DNA of 64,000 bases. Source: Bactericera cockerelli. Lineage: Eukaryota > Arthropoda > Insecta > Hemiptera > Triozidae. The stretch lies in assembly GCA_024516035.1 (NCBI GenBank), contig CM044955.1, positions 47,848,190 to 47,912,189 of the forward strand, written 5' to 3'. A model generated the notes under the pieces. It did no database searches, was not told where the DNA came from, and was given only the letters and a program-made list of their open reading frames with translations. Every line of letters begins with the position of its first letter. Positions within the stretch are counted from its first letter, which is position 1. Position numbers and translations under genes: made by a program. Positions 1-11,451 of the stretch are shown here, in pieces.

Positions 1-248
1 TGAAAGCCAAATTCAAAATAACCGTTGTTACCTATACTGGTTTTATCAGACGATATGATAATATCCCCCAAAAAAATCTTTGACAGAATCTCAAAAAACA
101 GAAACTGACCAGTCTCAAAGCTTTATAACTTGAATCATTTTTGCAGTGTCAAAGTGTTGGCTTTTGTAAACTGAACTTTTGAGTTCCTTGTAGGAATTGT
201 AGGAAATTGAAAAAATCGCAAGCTATTATCTTTTCTAAGAACTCCATC

Positions 249-1155
249 ATGCCAGCCCACCCTCGCAGACACTCTCTATTTGGAGACAATTTTTCCCAAG
301 GGGAGGCAGTTCTTCATCTAGCCCGACAGAGGATACAAGCTTTTGACTGGAACAGTCTTCCGCATTTGAACTTGAACTTACAAGGATTGGTTAACTACTG
401 CAGCAATCAACCCATTGGCACTGTTGTAATAGGAGTTGTAGCCATGCTGGCTGTCCTACCTGTGATGCTTGGGATAGCACTGTTTGTTGTTTCAGTAATG
501 ACTTGTAAGTTTGATTTACATCAAGTTTTTTATTAAGTAGTAGAAATTTGAGTTCAGTAGTAGAAATTTGATATTAACCTAGAAGATCAGAGCTGTTCCC
601 CTAGTGGCATAGTTGTTTGAGACACCCATAGGAACTATTGATGGCCTTAAAAGGGCTAGCTGGTATGATTCCCAGTGATAGAAAACTCATAACAGGATAT
701 TAAAACCAAAATAGATTCTTTGGACATGGCAAGAGCCTAGACTTTGGATGAGTATGTTGCTTTGACCATATTATGGACATGGAATTATTATAACTATTAT
801 CTCAAAGTTCTAATGATAAATATTTAAAATATTTTTTTATAAATAAAAAACCAACTTACATTTTAGGCACTGTTGTTATAATGGAAATTGCAAGAAAAAC
901 AAGGTAGATAATAATTATATTATCTTTATAGCACTATTATTTTAATATGTTGAGAAGGTAGGTACTTATACTTTCATGTGATTCACTAGTCTTAATTTTT
1001 TGTTTGTTTCAGTTACGTTCATGACCCTTGGTATTGTGATGGTTACAATGATGATCTTCATGACCATTGTCTTTGTGACATTTACACTCTTTGGAATAGG
1101 ATACTATCTGAGATATCTGAAATCTTCACAGAAACCAACAATACATTCTAGATAG
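249..1155 (+). CDS. Small hydrophobic-hairpin membrane protein, LDAF1/promethin-like
   Basis: Two coding exons, 249-504 and 1013-1155, joined at a phase-1 GTAAGT...TTTCAG intron, give 132 residues. Residues 1-54 are polar. Residues 55-117 are an almost unbroken hydrophobic stretch with a Pro near residue 71, followed by a short basic tail (RYLKSSQKPTIHSR). A long hairpin with short polar ends is the architecture of oleosins and of animal LDAF1/promethin, which act at ER sites of lipid-droplet formation; the family assignment is inference from shape, not from a diagnostic motif. The start is uncertain: an in-frame stop sits at 180-182, so either ATG 249 is used or the exon is entered at an acceptor at 193 or 202 from an upstream exon outside the window. 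A plain two-pass membrane protein is the alternative. Confidence 0.6.
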
Positions 1156-1436
1156 TGTGTATGAGCTTGTTTCCATAACATGTTGAATTATTTCTCCATG
1201 TTTCATTTACTTAAATGGTTATTTGTGATAGTTTATCCTTTTTTTAAAGTATTACAATGTATTTCATTTTAAGCAGACCATACCATTTTATTTCATCATT
1301 TTTACTTCTCATTAGGTATACCTACCTACCATATAATATTTATTATTACTTTATTAGTATATATATTATATTTTTTTTTTTTATTACATAGAGCCTCTTG
1401 TTAATTATTTTTAACCAGTTCACACACAATTGTGTA

Positions 1437-1442
1437 AATAAA
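1437..1442 (+). terminator. Poly(A) signal AATAAA for the hairpin-protein gene
   Basis: A canonical AATAAA lies about 280 bases after the stop codon at 1155, in AT-rich sequence, and is followed by a second AATAAA-like run. It is the first clear candidate on this strand after the gene. Confidence 0.45.
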
Positions 1443-1974
1443 GAGAGAAAAATAAATTAATAAGTTAAAACACATTAATTGAAGAAAAAAAAACTGTCTT
1501 AAATTCTTATGTTGTCATATGTCTTCAAATCAAATTAAGATAGGATCATAGAAGATGCTAAGTTCCACCTAACAAGAAAAATCATATATGTGCAGGGTTG
1601 CAATTTAAATAAAATTTAGCAAAAAAAAGAACATTTATCCTGTTTGGATAGCAAACATAAATGAAATTTTCTGTTGTACCTTAATCAATAAAATTGCACA
1701 ACCTAAATATTTTTACTAATTAACTCAAGAATAATCATTTTTTTTATTTTCCAGTTAAAAAAATAAAATAGTCCTGTTACCTACTGCAGGAGATCAGAGG
1801 ATAATGGATGCATGTGATGTAAATTATTCTGTAATAGGAAACTACAGACTTGTAGGTTAAGAGGATCAGTAATATGTTGATGAAAAAAAAAAAAAAAAAA
1901 AATGATGTAAAAAACATATTTGTTTGGTACATCATTCACATAAACCTTAGTAGCTTGATTCTTTTAAGCCTTAT

Positions 1975-2262
1975 GTATGTATGTATAATTTTATTTGTGG
2001 TGAAGCACAAGGCCTCTTCACAAGTTTTGTGGATAGCGCAGTATTACTTTACTTTTCGAATTCTGTTACACTAATTTCTTTTTACTCTGGTAATGCCGCC
2101 ACTGCGTTACTCATACAAGTAACTACTAATTTTTCCTCACGAGGTATAAGTGGACCCCGAACATCCAAGTACAGAGCAGAAAAATTCCTGCCCCGCTGGG
2201 TATCGAACACAGGTCAACATGCGTGCAATGCATAGCGAGCTAATTCACTCGGCAACGGTGAC
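1975..2262 (-). mobile_element. tRNA-derived SINE, family D, with target duplication
   Basis: Read on the minus strand the head is tRNA-like with a box B (GGGTTCGATCCC type, here degraded), followed by a body shared with copies at 3017, 25388, 40397 and 44648. The 12-base direct repeat TTTAAGCCTTAT flanks it at 1963-1974 and 2263-2274, which fixes both ends of the insertion. Confidence 0.75.
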
Positions 2263-2816
2263 TTTAAGCCTTATAAATCATAAAAAAGGCTTGAAAATAA
2301 TAAGGAAACATCTCATTTATTATTGAACATCATATCTCATATGGTGCACTGTGATTATTTTACTACTTAACTCAAGCCTAATAATCTTTGTTTCATATGA
2401 AGATGGTACAAAATTTGCACCAACCATCTCAAGGCACAAGAAGAAATATCTAGGATCCTATTTTATTATTCAACAACTGTTTGTTCAGAATTATGGAGTT
2501 GGGGGAATGTTAGACCCCAAATAAACAAATCAGCATGGTATGAATAGTTACTATTTATGATAAACTACTGTGTGGTTTAATTTGTAGTGCTACGCGTCAT
2601 ACACTCATAGTCTCACACACCCTCACAGGAAAATAAATACTTCCGTTTTCTAATATTAGAAATTTATCAGAAGTATAAATAATTAAGATCTATCAATGAA
2701 GAAGATCTGAAAGTTGAATTTACAAAAGGGCCCTTACAGACCTTTAAAGTTGATCCTGTTTGTGAATCACTAGATGGGTCTAGCTCATTTTATTTATTTG
2801 GCAACTTTTGGTCTTC

Positions 2817-2925
2817 ACAATTACTCAGACACGAACTTATTTGTTAATTACCAATAGACTCGAACCAACAATTTCAGGTTACGAGTCCGCAATCTTCTCG
2901 ATCGAGCTACTGAAGTATAATAAAT
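2817..2925 (-). mobile_element. Degenerate SINE, family C
   Basis: On the minus strand it carries the family C head (CTCGATCGAGAAG, then a box-B-like CGAACC region) and the CACAATTACTCA body end. It is strongly diverged, so this is an old copy. Confidence 0.45.
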
Positions 2926-3016
2926 ACCTACCTAGTAATTTTATGTCTACCATTCTTTTAAATATTTGACCTAACAACGAAAACAGTGAGGCTCAAAATA
3001 TAATTACCTAGTAAGT

Positions 3017-3314
3017 AAGTATGATTTTCTTTGTGTTGAAGCACAAGGCCTCTTCACAATTTTTGTCGGTAGCGCAGCATGACTAAGAGCTTCCTTTACA
3101 TTTCGAATTATTCTTTTACATTAATTTCTTTTTACTCTGGTAATGCCGCCACTGGTCGTTACTCATACAAGTAACTACTCATTTTTCCTCACGAGGTATG
3201 AGTGGACCCCGAACATCCAAGTACAGAACAGAAAAGTTCCTGTCCCGCTGGGGATTGAACCCAGGTCACCATGCGTGCAATGCCAAGCGCGCTAACTCAC
3301 TCTGCCACGGTGAC
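3017..3314 (-). mobile_element. tRNA-derived SINE, family D
   Basis: Second copy of the repeat at 1975-2262, with a better preserved head: the minus strand reads TGGCAGAGTGAGTTAGCGCG then CATGGTGACCTGGGTTCAAT. It ends 10 bases before the TIR element at 3325. Confidence 0.75.
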
Positions 3315-3324
3315 TCTAAATATA

Positions 3325-5720
3325 CAGGGTGGACCAAAAAAACGTTTACACCCGTTAATGGTAGATTACTGACGACATTTCTAGGACGGATCTGCAATCC
3401 GTTTTTTCGGATTCGCCTTTATAACTGCACAAAGTGATTTTTTGCAACTTTCTGAAAAAGTCCGACTTTGGCTTATTCTTCAGGTCAGAACTTTTTTCCT
3501 GTTTAAGATGAGTTGATTCTGAACATTTCTGCAGAAAGCCAACAAAATTTCGATGTTTCTAGCTACACTACTTTGTTTTTTACGGTTTGGTTTGGCATCT
3601 TTTTTGACACCTGAATAGAAAAAAAATTCTCATGTAAATTTTTTACACTTTGAAACACTCAAGATTTGCCCGAGCAAATTTTGGCACAGACATGGGCAAG
3701 TTTGATAAAAGTTGGCGGCCAACCCAAGGATGCTAAAAAATAATTTTACGATTTTTTATCACGTGATCTTCTGGGTAAACAAACCAGGTAAGTCTCAAAA
3801 AATGATGTTTAAAATCTTAAAAGTGTTGACCGTGTAGGGTCGTCTTGTACTCAAAGAGTAATTAGCTATTTATGTCAGATAATTATTTTCCTTGGAATTA
3901 ATTAAAGGCCAGTCAAATGAATGATTGTTTGTTTCTCGATGATAGTTTTCAAGCATATTTTTCTGCATTCTATGAAATATTATCTTTAAACTTCTTGAGT
4001 TTTTTTAGTATAAGTTATATTATTATAATTCGGATGCTGAAATGGCAGATACACATTTAGCATATGGAGTTGCCAACAGGAACATTTGGGATCACGTGAA
4101 AAACGTAGTTTACGAAATCTGGTAGCAAGAATCCTGTTGGCATTCGATGACCTGACAGAAAAACCTGGAATCTTCCGCAACATTCGACGGAACATGATGA
4201 AGAGGTTCAACCTTTGCATCCAGGAAGGTGGACGCCACTTCCAACAATTCCTCTAAGGGAATTGAGAAGGGAAAGAGAGAGAGAGAAAAAAAAGGCAAGA
4301 AGGTAGAGGCACAGTTCTGAGTTAGAACTAAGGTACTAAAGTCACCATTGGTTTCAAAAATTTGTGTGAGGAGAATCCATGGTGTGTAATATGGCTAAAT
4401 AAAAAATGGCAACAGTCTTTTTATTTGTAGTCATGAATTTTTTGCTGGCTCTGGCGTTCGGACCGGGTGGACTAGCTTACCACTGAGCTAATCGTGCGCG
4501 TCTAATCGTTTCTCATTGAACATACTAACACAAAATGTTTTTAAATACCTTTTTGTTTATATCAAAATAGTATAAAACATAATAAAGACTGCAAAAGTTT
4601 ATTAATTTTACAAAATATTATCTTGTTTTTTTCAAGACTTCTATTAAGAGTTGGCAATCGGTAAATATTTGTTATTTAATTAGTATTGTTTATGATAGAA
4701 GAACCTACCTACATATGTACCTGGATTTATTTCATAAACTCTATTTTCGTTTGGAAAATTCGCTAGTTTTTTTTTCTCTCGTAGGGAAGCATAAGAAAAA
4801 CCATCCTTACATTATCAAGGCAGTCTCTCAGGGGCTTACATGAATAATAATTATGCGTATTGTGATACCAATAGTATCTGATATAACTCAATTTACAGAT
4901 GGTATTACCCCCAAAAAAACCATAAGTTGTTGGTGTTACAACAGGTCAGATACAGGTATGAATAAAAATATTCCATCAGATTTTTTTTGATAATTAAAAT
5001 AATATTGACCGTCGAGAATTGGACCTCGGTCATGCGACTAACTCTCTTAGCACTACCACATCTAGCTAACACTACTGACAATCTGAGGAGCACGAAATTT
5101 ATCATTTGAATTTTCCTAAACTGGCTGATGAAGGCATGCGAGACCGCGGTATTCAAAAAAAGCAATGTAAACAATTTTTGTAAACAATACAAGACGCCCT
5201 TACACAGTGTACAGCTATAAAACTCTTAGGATTTTTGAAGAGTTTTTGGCAAACATCTAATAATTTTTCCCAGAAGATCACGTGATAAAAAATCGTAAAA
5301 TTTTTTTTTAGCATCCTCGGGGCGGCCGCCAACTTTTATCAAACTTGCCCATGTCTGTGCCAAAATTTGTTCGGACAAATGTCGAGTGTTTTATTTAGTA
5401 AAAAAGTTTTTTTGGGTGTTTTTTTTCTGTTCAGGTGTAAAAAAATATGACAAACCAAATCGTAAAAAACAAACTAGTGTAGCTAGAAACATCAAAATTT
5501 TGTTGGCTTTCTGCAGAAATGTTCAGAATCAACTCATCTTAAACAGGAAAAAAGTACTGACCTGAAGAATAAGCCAAAGTCGGACTTTTTCGGAAAGTTG
5601 CAAAAAATCACTTTGTGCAGTTACGAAGGCGACTCCGAAAAAACGGATTGCAGATCCGGCCTGGAAATGTCGTCAGTAATCTACCATTAACGGGTGTAAA
5701 CGGTTTTTTGGTCCACCCTG
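3325..5720 (+). mobile_element. Tc1/mariner-superfamily deletion derivative with 450-bp terminal inverted repeats
   Basis: The element begins CAGGGTGGACC and ends GGTCCACCCTG, with TA on both sides, the target typical of the Tc1/mariner superfamily. The arms 3325-3774 and 5269-5720 are inverted copies over their full length, with scattered differences. The 1.5-kb interior keeps only fragments of a transposase. One frame across about 4095-4256 on the plus strand reads LTEKPGIFRNIRRNMMKRF then LCIQEGGRHFQQFL and a stop, a C-terminal signature I associate with arthropod mariner-like transposases. No catalytic DDE/D core is left, so the copy is non-autonomous. The rest of the interior (4310-5220) shows no usable frame. 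Confidence 0.75.
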
Positions 5721-5725
5721 TATAA

Positions 5726-6155
5726 TTACCTCTTTGGAAGTCGAACCCATTAATTTCCGGTAAATCCACGTGCTTTCATTCCCGCACAAGCGCTACGGAC
5801 AAGATCAGGTTAATCTAGGCATTGCTAATCAAACTGATAGGAAACTTTTTGGCCTTTGACTGGAGAAGTTATCTCCGTACTTTTCATTATTATTATTATT
5901 ATTCAACGTGAGTTTCAAAATAACATCAGTCATAGTTTACCTGTTCTAGAGACATAGCTTTGGTCGTTCTCTAAAGAGAGGTCGGGTTGAAAAAAAAAAT
6001 CTTTCAAGTTATAGAGATGTGTTTTCAGTTTAAAAATTAACCATGTCTTTTTCAAGTTACAAATGTTTCTTTTTAGTTTAATATTATTCCATCAACTGTG
6101 GGAATGAAAAATTAATGTTTTCTCAAGATTTTAATTTTTTTTACACCCAGCCATA
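5726..6155. other. Spacer upstream of the F-spondin start
   Basis: AT-rich, with an (ATT)n run near 5886-5902 and a degraded tRNA-like patch near 5745-5800. TTACACCCAG at 6141-6150 is a plausible splice acceptor six bases before the spondin ATG, implying a noncoding first exon further upstream that I cannot place. Confidence 0.4.
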
Positions 6156-9100
6156 ATGAGATTTCTCTTGGTTTTGTTCCGTCTGAGCGTAATTCCAACC
6201 CTAACCTTCGCATGCTTCCTGCACGCTCAAAGCGCGAGGAGACAATCGGGTGACGGCGGGTTTGAGGTTCAAGTCTCGGGTTCCCCTGACAAGTATGTCC
6301 CGGGCAGCAGCTACACCATCAGGCTCACCTCCGCAGACAAGCGAGCTTTCCACAGGTTCAAACTCTTTCTGGAGTCGTCCCAGCCAGGCGGGACAGGGAG
6401 GAGTGCATCCCTCAAGTTCTTGCATCCGGGGTCTTTCCAGCTCCTGCCCAGTGATGACACCACGGCCTTCGATGCGGACTGCTCCAACACAGTTTCCGAA
6501 GCGGACGATAGGGACAAAACAGAAATCCAAGTCCTCTGGCTAGCACCGCCCGCGGGGAACGGCTGTGTGCGGCTTGTTGCCAACCTGTTGGCGCACAACA
6601 AACTACTGACGGGAGGGGGTCGGCTTGCCCGGGAGCTGTGCGAGTACACGGAGGCGAGGGAAGTAAAGTACACGGACTGCTGTGCCTGTGATGAGGCCAG
6701 GTACAAGTTGATCTTCCAGGGCCTCTGGCGCAACGAGACACACCCGAAAGACTTCCCCAAGTCGCTGTGGCTGACGCATTTCAGCGATGTGGTAGGAGGG
6801 ACACATGGCCGAAACTTTTCTTTCTGGGGAGAGGGTCAGCTGGCCTCGCCTGGGTTGAAGCAGCTGGCGGAGTGGGGGGCCACCGGGGTCATTGACTCGG
6901 AGCTGCGGTCCAAGAGTCGACACTTCAGGTCGCTCATCCGAGCGAGCGGGCTGTGGTACCCCGAGGTGAATGGCAACACGAGCGCGACCTTCCGTGTGGA
7001 CAAGCGCCGGAACCTCCTCTCCTTGGTGTCCATGCTAGGCCCCTCCCCTGACTGGCTGGTGGGCGTGTCCGGGCTCAACCTGTGCCTGCCCACCTGCTCC
7101 TGGGTGGAGCAGCAGGTCATTGACCTTTATCCCTATGATGCAGGCACGGACAATGGTGTCTCTTACATGTCCATCAACATCCCTGCTGTCCCTCAGGAGA
7201 AGATACACAAGATCTCACCGATGTATCCTGAGGACGACAGGGCGCCGTTTTACGATCCCGTCAATAACTTCATGCACCCCCTCGCACGGCTTTACATTAC
7301 CCGAGATAAAGTGATAAGGAAATCCTGTGACGACAAGAGTGTAAGTTCGAATTTTCTATTGTTTTTATCAAAAAAGAGATGTATCAGAGCTTTCCAAAAC
7401 ATTATGTCTGTTTTAATTACCTATGTGCTAGCAGGAAAGCTGTACCTACATCGCATACACAAAGTGATGCTTCCACATTCAGCTGAAGTTGTGTGAGAGT
7501 AATGACTTAACGAAACCTTTTTTTGCTGTAGGTAATTATTGCAAATGAGTTTCTTGACTGGGCTACCTGGAGATAACTGGTAAAAAATGTCAATCCTGTT
7601 TGAGCAGGACAGACGGTTCATAAGACGGTATGAACCGTCTTATGAATAACTGGTAAAAAATGTCAACCCCGTTTGAGCAGGATAGACGGTTCATAAGACG
7701 AGACGGTATGAACCGTCTTATGAATAACTGGTAAAAAATATCAACCCCGTTTGAGCAGGATAGACGGTTCATAAGACGAGACGGTATGAACCGTCTTATG
7801 AATAACTGGTAAAAAATATCAACCCCGTTTGAGCAGGATAGCCGGTTCATAAGACGAGACGGTATGAACCGTCTTATGAATAACTGGTAAAAAATGTCAA
7901 CCCCGTTTGAGCAGGATAGACGGTTCATAAGACGAGACGGTATGAACGTCTTATGAATAACTGGTAAAAAATGTCAATCCTGTTTGAGCAGGACAGACGG
8001 TTCATAAGACGGTATGAACCGTCTTATGAATAACTGGTAAAAAATGTCAACCCCGTTTGAGCAGTATAGACGGTTCATAAGACGAGACGGTATGAACGTC
8101 TTATGAATAACTGGTAAAAAATATCAACCCCGTTTGAGCAGGATAGACGGTTCATAAGACGAGACGGTATGAACCGTCTTATGAATAACTGGTAAAAAAT
8201 GTCAACCCCGTTTGAGCAGGATAGACGGTTCATAAGACGAGACGGTATGAACGTCTTATGAATAACTGGTAAAAAATGTCAACCCCGTTTGAGCAGGATA
8301 GACGGTTCATAAGACGAGACGGTATGAACGTCTTATGAATAAGTGGTAAACAGTTATCTCCAGGTAGTCCAGTCAAGAAACTCGTTCTCATAAACGAGAA
8401 GATGATAAGCTTGTGTCATTTATTTCTCTTTCTCTCTCAGGTGAGTGAGATGCTGGATGAGATTTCCACAGTAGACAACGAGGAGGAGGCAGCCCGGCCA
8501 GAGTGTGACGTCACGCAGTTCTCCCCTTGGAGCGGGTGCTCCGTTGCGTGTGGCAAGGGTTTACGCATGCGCACCAGAGCCTATGTAAACCCTCTTCTGG
8601 CTGCGCGCGCAGACTGCAGTAGACAACTGGTCGCCAAGGAGATGTGTGTGGCAACCGCGCCTGCCTGTCCAGGTAAACTATAAGGGCCGAATTATAAAAC
8701 AGGATTACCATGAAGATTAGGGACGATCTTTCTCTGAGATATTTCGGGGCTCCATACGAGATTTGCGTCGAGTATTCAAAAAATAATTAAATCATTGGGG
8801 GTTTTAAAATAAATAAATAAACAAACATTGTAATTATATTTTTATACTTTTTAAACATCTCCCTCATTAGAAATAAACAAACATTTACTCTTTGTACCTC
8901 CCTCAGGTGAGGAAGAGGAAGACGTGACCGAAGGCCAAGAGTGCAAGGCGGGCGAATGGGAGGCGTGGTCCGAGTGTTCTGTGTCCTGCGGGCAGGGGAT
9001 TCGAACCCGGGTCCGTCGCCTCCCCGCACGCACGTGTCCCCACATGGAGTCAGTGCAGCGGGAAGCCTGCGTGGAACCGCCCTGCGCGGCGGGGGTGGAT

Positions 9101-11372
9101 CCTCTGTGTCCCGTCACCGGGTGGTCCCAGTGGGCGCCCTGCAACGCTTCCTGTGGCTATGGGTTCAGAGTGCGCTCCCGAGTCCTGCAGACTGACAAGC
9201 CGCATGAATGTAAGCACTCATCTGTTTTACTTTCTCTTATATAACTTATAGAAAGCATTGCTTTTTTTGGCTTTCAACTGCATAATTATATGTAGGCGCG
9301 GCCATTGCTAAGGATCTGCGGAGCTCTAGCACCCCCAGACGAAAAATAAAAAAGGGAGGATTTTCTCAAGTCGTACACAGTAAAAAATATTAATGCATAA
9401 TTATTATAATGGGCATGGTAAACAAACTTAAAACTCTTTAGATACTGAAAGAGGGACTATATGAATCCTATTTTAGTCCGGTATGTATCACCCCCAAAAC
9501 ATTTCCCCATAGGCCGCGCCTGGTCATATGACGACGGGGGTTTTACACTCCGTTTGCTGGAAACTAATGAACCAGCTACTCAAACTAACCTCACCCAGCC
9601 TGAGTGAGACCTGAGGAATAGGAAGCATCACGAGGGTTTGAATTTTAATGGTCACCCATTCTAGTTCTAATCTCGCTGGACGTTGCTTGACTTGAGTGAC
9701 AGAACGAGGACTGGTCCATTCAACGTGCCATTGACGCTGGCTGCACTCTTCTGTAAATGTCAATCAACTTTTTTACTAATAATAATTCCATGTTCGTTAC
9801 ATATCCACATCTATCTTAAAGTGGGGAAAAGGTTTTATGGTCGCCGAATTCCAAGTCCTGCCATATCCAATGATTCTATTTTGGTCTTTTGATCTGGTCG
9901 AGGATAGATGCATCAGAGCAGATATTTTCATCTAATTCAAACTGTCAGACCTGAGAAAAACTTTTGTTGCTACCAAGCAGCGCCATTGATTTGCTGATTT
10001 AAAAATTACATTGTATTTTTTCTAACAACATAATATAAACGTGGCATTGCATGAATTTCCTTAGTAGCCCTTTAATTTTCATGCTCATAAAAATACAATT
10101 TAATCTTCAAGCAGATTAAAATAACTATCTGCCGCGCTGTCTCTTTGTATAGGGCGTTCTTCACACCATGGCCAGTGTGTTTGATAGGGATTAGTGGATC
10201 TTTATAGGCTAATGAATAAAGTCTTATTATTATTTTTTCCAGACGAATGTCTCAAACGAACAGTCCTGAGCGAAACCAAGCGCTGCAAATCGCCGCAGGG
10301 GGACTGTGCCCTAGGCATGGCCGAAGTGAGAGGTACCTGCCTGCTACCTGAGGAGACAGGGCCATGCCACCAGTTTCTAGAGAGGTTCCGGTTCGAACCC
10401 GCCCAGCGGATGTGCATTCCCTTCTCGTACGGGGGGTGTGAGGGGAACGAGAATAACTTCTACTCGCAAGTGAGTGACAGTTTAATGATAATAATACTCT
10501 TTAGTGCCGCGGTTTCCAACCTTTTTAGCTTGGGGCCCAATAATATTTTTAAAACAATTTTGCGGTCCACTCTTTTAATATTATTTCTTGAGTTTCGGCC
10601 AGCATCCGCGGCCCAGTAGAATATAGAATAGAATAAATAGACATATACCTTGTTTATACTCCGGAGTAAGACTGGAAAATCCCTTACTCCAGCAGTAACA
10701 GTAGTAAGCTGCCCGTCGGCGCACCGTTGGGAACCCTGCTTTAGTGATTTGTTTAAATTATAATAAACCCCACTGTCCTCTAAGTCGGAGAGAAATAGAT
10801 TTAGATATAGAAATTAGAAACATAAGATTTTTCCAGAAAAAAAAAAAAAAAAAAAACGCAATAACTTAGTCAATTCATAATAGTCCTTTATTTGTATTTT
10901 AGTAAGTCATTATTTGTTTTATGTATCATCATACAACAGATCATTAACATGATCATGCAATATATAATATACCCTTTTAAAGGAGGCCCTAGCCCATTAA
11001 TTTGGTGCCAATGGGGCTTTATAAATAAATAAAATCTGGTTTGCTGTCGCTGGTCACATCAAAGCAGCAGTTCATTTTTCCTCACGAGGTATGAGTAAAA
11101 TTGAATTGAATTACTGTCTTATTGTATTCTATTCCAGGAGGAATGCAGGACTTGTTCGACCACTCATGTCAGCTCGGCAAGGCGAGTCCACACCCTCAGC
11201 CCGCGTGGACTGTGTGGTGGGGGACTGGTCGCCCTGGAGCAACTGCAGCGTAGAGTGTGGACGCGGCTTTCGCGCGAGGACCAGAGAGGTGCTGGTGCAG
11301 CCTTCAGACTGGGGAAGGCCATGCCCCAGGTTGTCGAAGCGACGCGGATGTGTCGGCGAGAGGTGTTCGTGA
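6156..11372 (+). CDS. SPON1: F-spondin: reeler, spondin-N, TSP1 repeats and a Kunitz domain
   Basis: Five exons: 6156-7340, 8441-8672, 8907-9209, 10243-10469 and 11138-11372, all with GT-AG borders and compatible phases (0,1,1,0). They encode about 726 residues: signal peptide 1-24, reeler about 30-160, spondin-N about 175-390 (CCACDEARYKLIFQGLW, later PFYDP), TSP1 domains near 416-472, 484-528 and 533-595 with W-x-x-W cores, a Kunitz domain 606-655, and a last TSP1 with WSPWSNC. F-spondins are secreted matrix adhesion proteins; a Kunitz domain between TSP1 repeats is the arthropod arrangement. Odd points: the last TSP1 is one base out of frame with the Kunitz end (exon total 2182 nt, one too many), and the Kunitz C5-C6 spacing is two residues instead of three. 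The Kunitz P1 position is His, so trypsin inhibition is unlikely. Family assignment is firm; intactness of the 3' end is not. Confidence 0.93.
7547..8383. mobile_element. TIR element filled by a 73-78 bp minisatellite, in spondin intron 1
   Basis: Inverted terminal repeats of 33 bp (7547-7579 and 8351-8383, one mismatch) start GAGTTTCTTGACTGG and enclose ten tandem units that begin at 7574, 7647, 7725, 7803, 7881, 7958, 8031, 8108, 8186 and 8263. Unit lengths are 73, 77 or 78 bp. Each unit contains the inverted pair AGACGGTTCATA and TATGAACCGTCT, so each can fold as a hairpin. No transposase frame is present and I see no clear target duplication, so the superfamily is open. Confidence 0.8.
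9295..9520. mobile_element. MITE, family H, in spondin intron 3
   Basis: The ends GGCGCGGCC and GGCCGCGCC are exact inverted repeats. The interior carries GGTAAACAAACTTAAAACTC and the words CTGAAAGAG and CAAAACATTTCCCC, also found in copies near 59833-60292 and 60855-61080. Confidence 0.6.
9531..9742 (-). mobile_element. 5S-rRNA-derived SINE (older subfamily), spondin intron 3
   Basis: On the minus strand the head at 9742-9640 aligns with 5S rRNA: a degraded start, then GTCACTCAAGTCAAGCAACG, then a TTAGAACTAGAATGGGTGACC-type end matching the 3' half of 5S. The body (AGGTTAGTTTGAGTAGCTGG) and the CGTCGTCATATG end follow. This copy keeps more of the 5S gene than the copy at 52787. Confidence 0.7.
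10507..10738. mobile_element. hAT-type MITE in spondin intron 4
   Basis: The ends CCGCGGTTTCCAACC and CCGTTGGGAACCCTG are inverted, and the 8-base duplication CTTTAGTG lies at 10499-10506 and 10739-10746. An eight-base target duplication with such ends is diagnostic of the hAT superfamily. A truncated relative lies near 23480-23565 in MCM4. Confidence 0.8.
11066..11096 (-). mobile_element. SINE family D fragment next to spondin exon 5
   Basis: About 30 bases (GTTCATTTTTCCTCACGAGG) match the middle of family D. It ends about 40 bases before the exon 5 acceptor at 11137. Confidence 0.45.
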
Positions 11373-11451
11373 ATGACGTCAGAGTTAGGGACTTCGGGAA
11401 CAATCGGGTTTCTCGTTTGTGTGTTTTTTCTTAACGCCTGTTTAAATAGTC

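Noticed and set aside
6201..6923. Several antisense frames of 97-149 codons
   Set aside because: Shadows of the GC-rich spondin exon 1, which has an uninterrupted family-specific sense frame.
7590..7928. 112-codon minus-strand frame with repeated RLMNRLSCSNG
   Set aside because: Produced by the 78-bp minisatellite (divisible by three), inside an intronic element.
7590..8345. CRISPR-like array
   Set aside because: Units are contiguous tandem repeats without unique spacers, in a eukaryotic intron.
6156..11372. F-spondin as a processed or dead pseudogene
   Set aside because: Introns are present, splice sites and phases are intact and four exons are undamaged; one base in the last exon is better explained by an assembly error or a local lesion.
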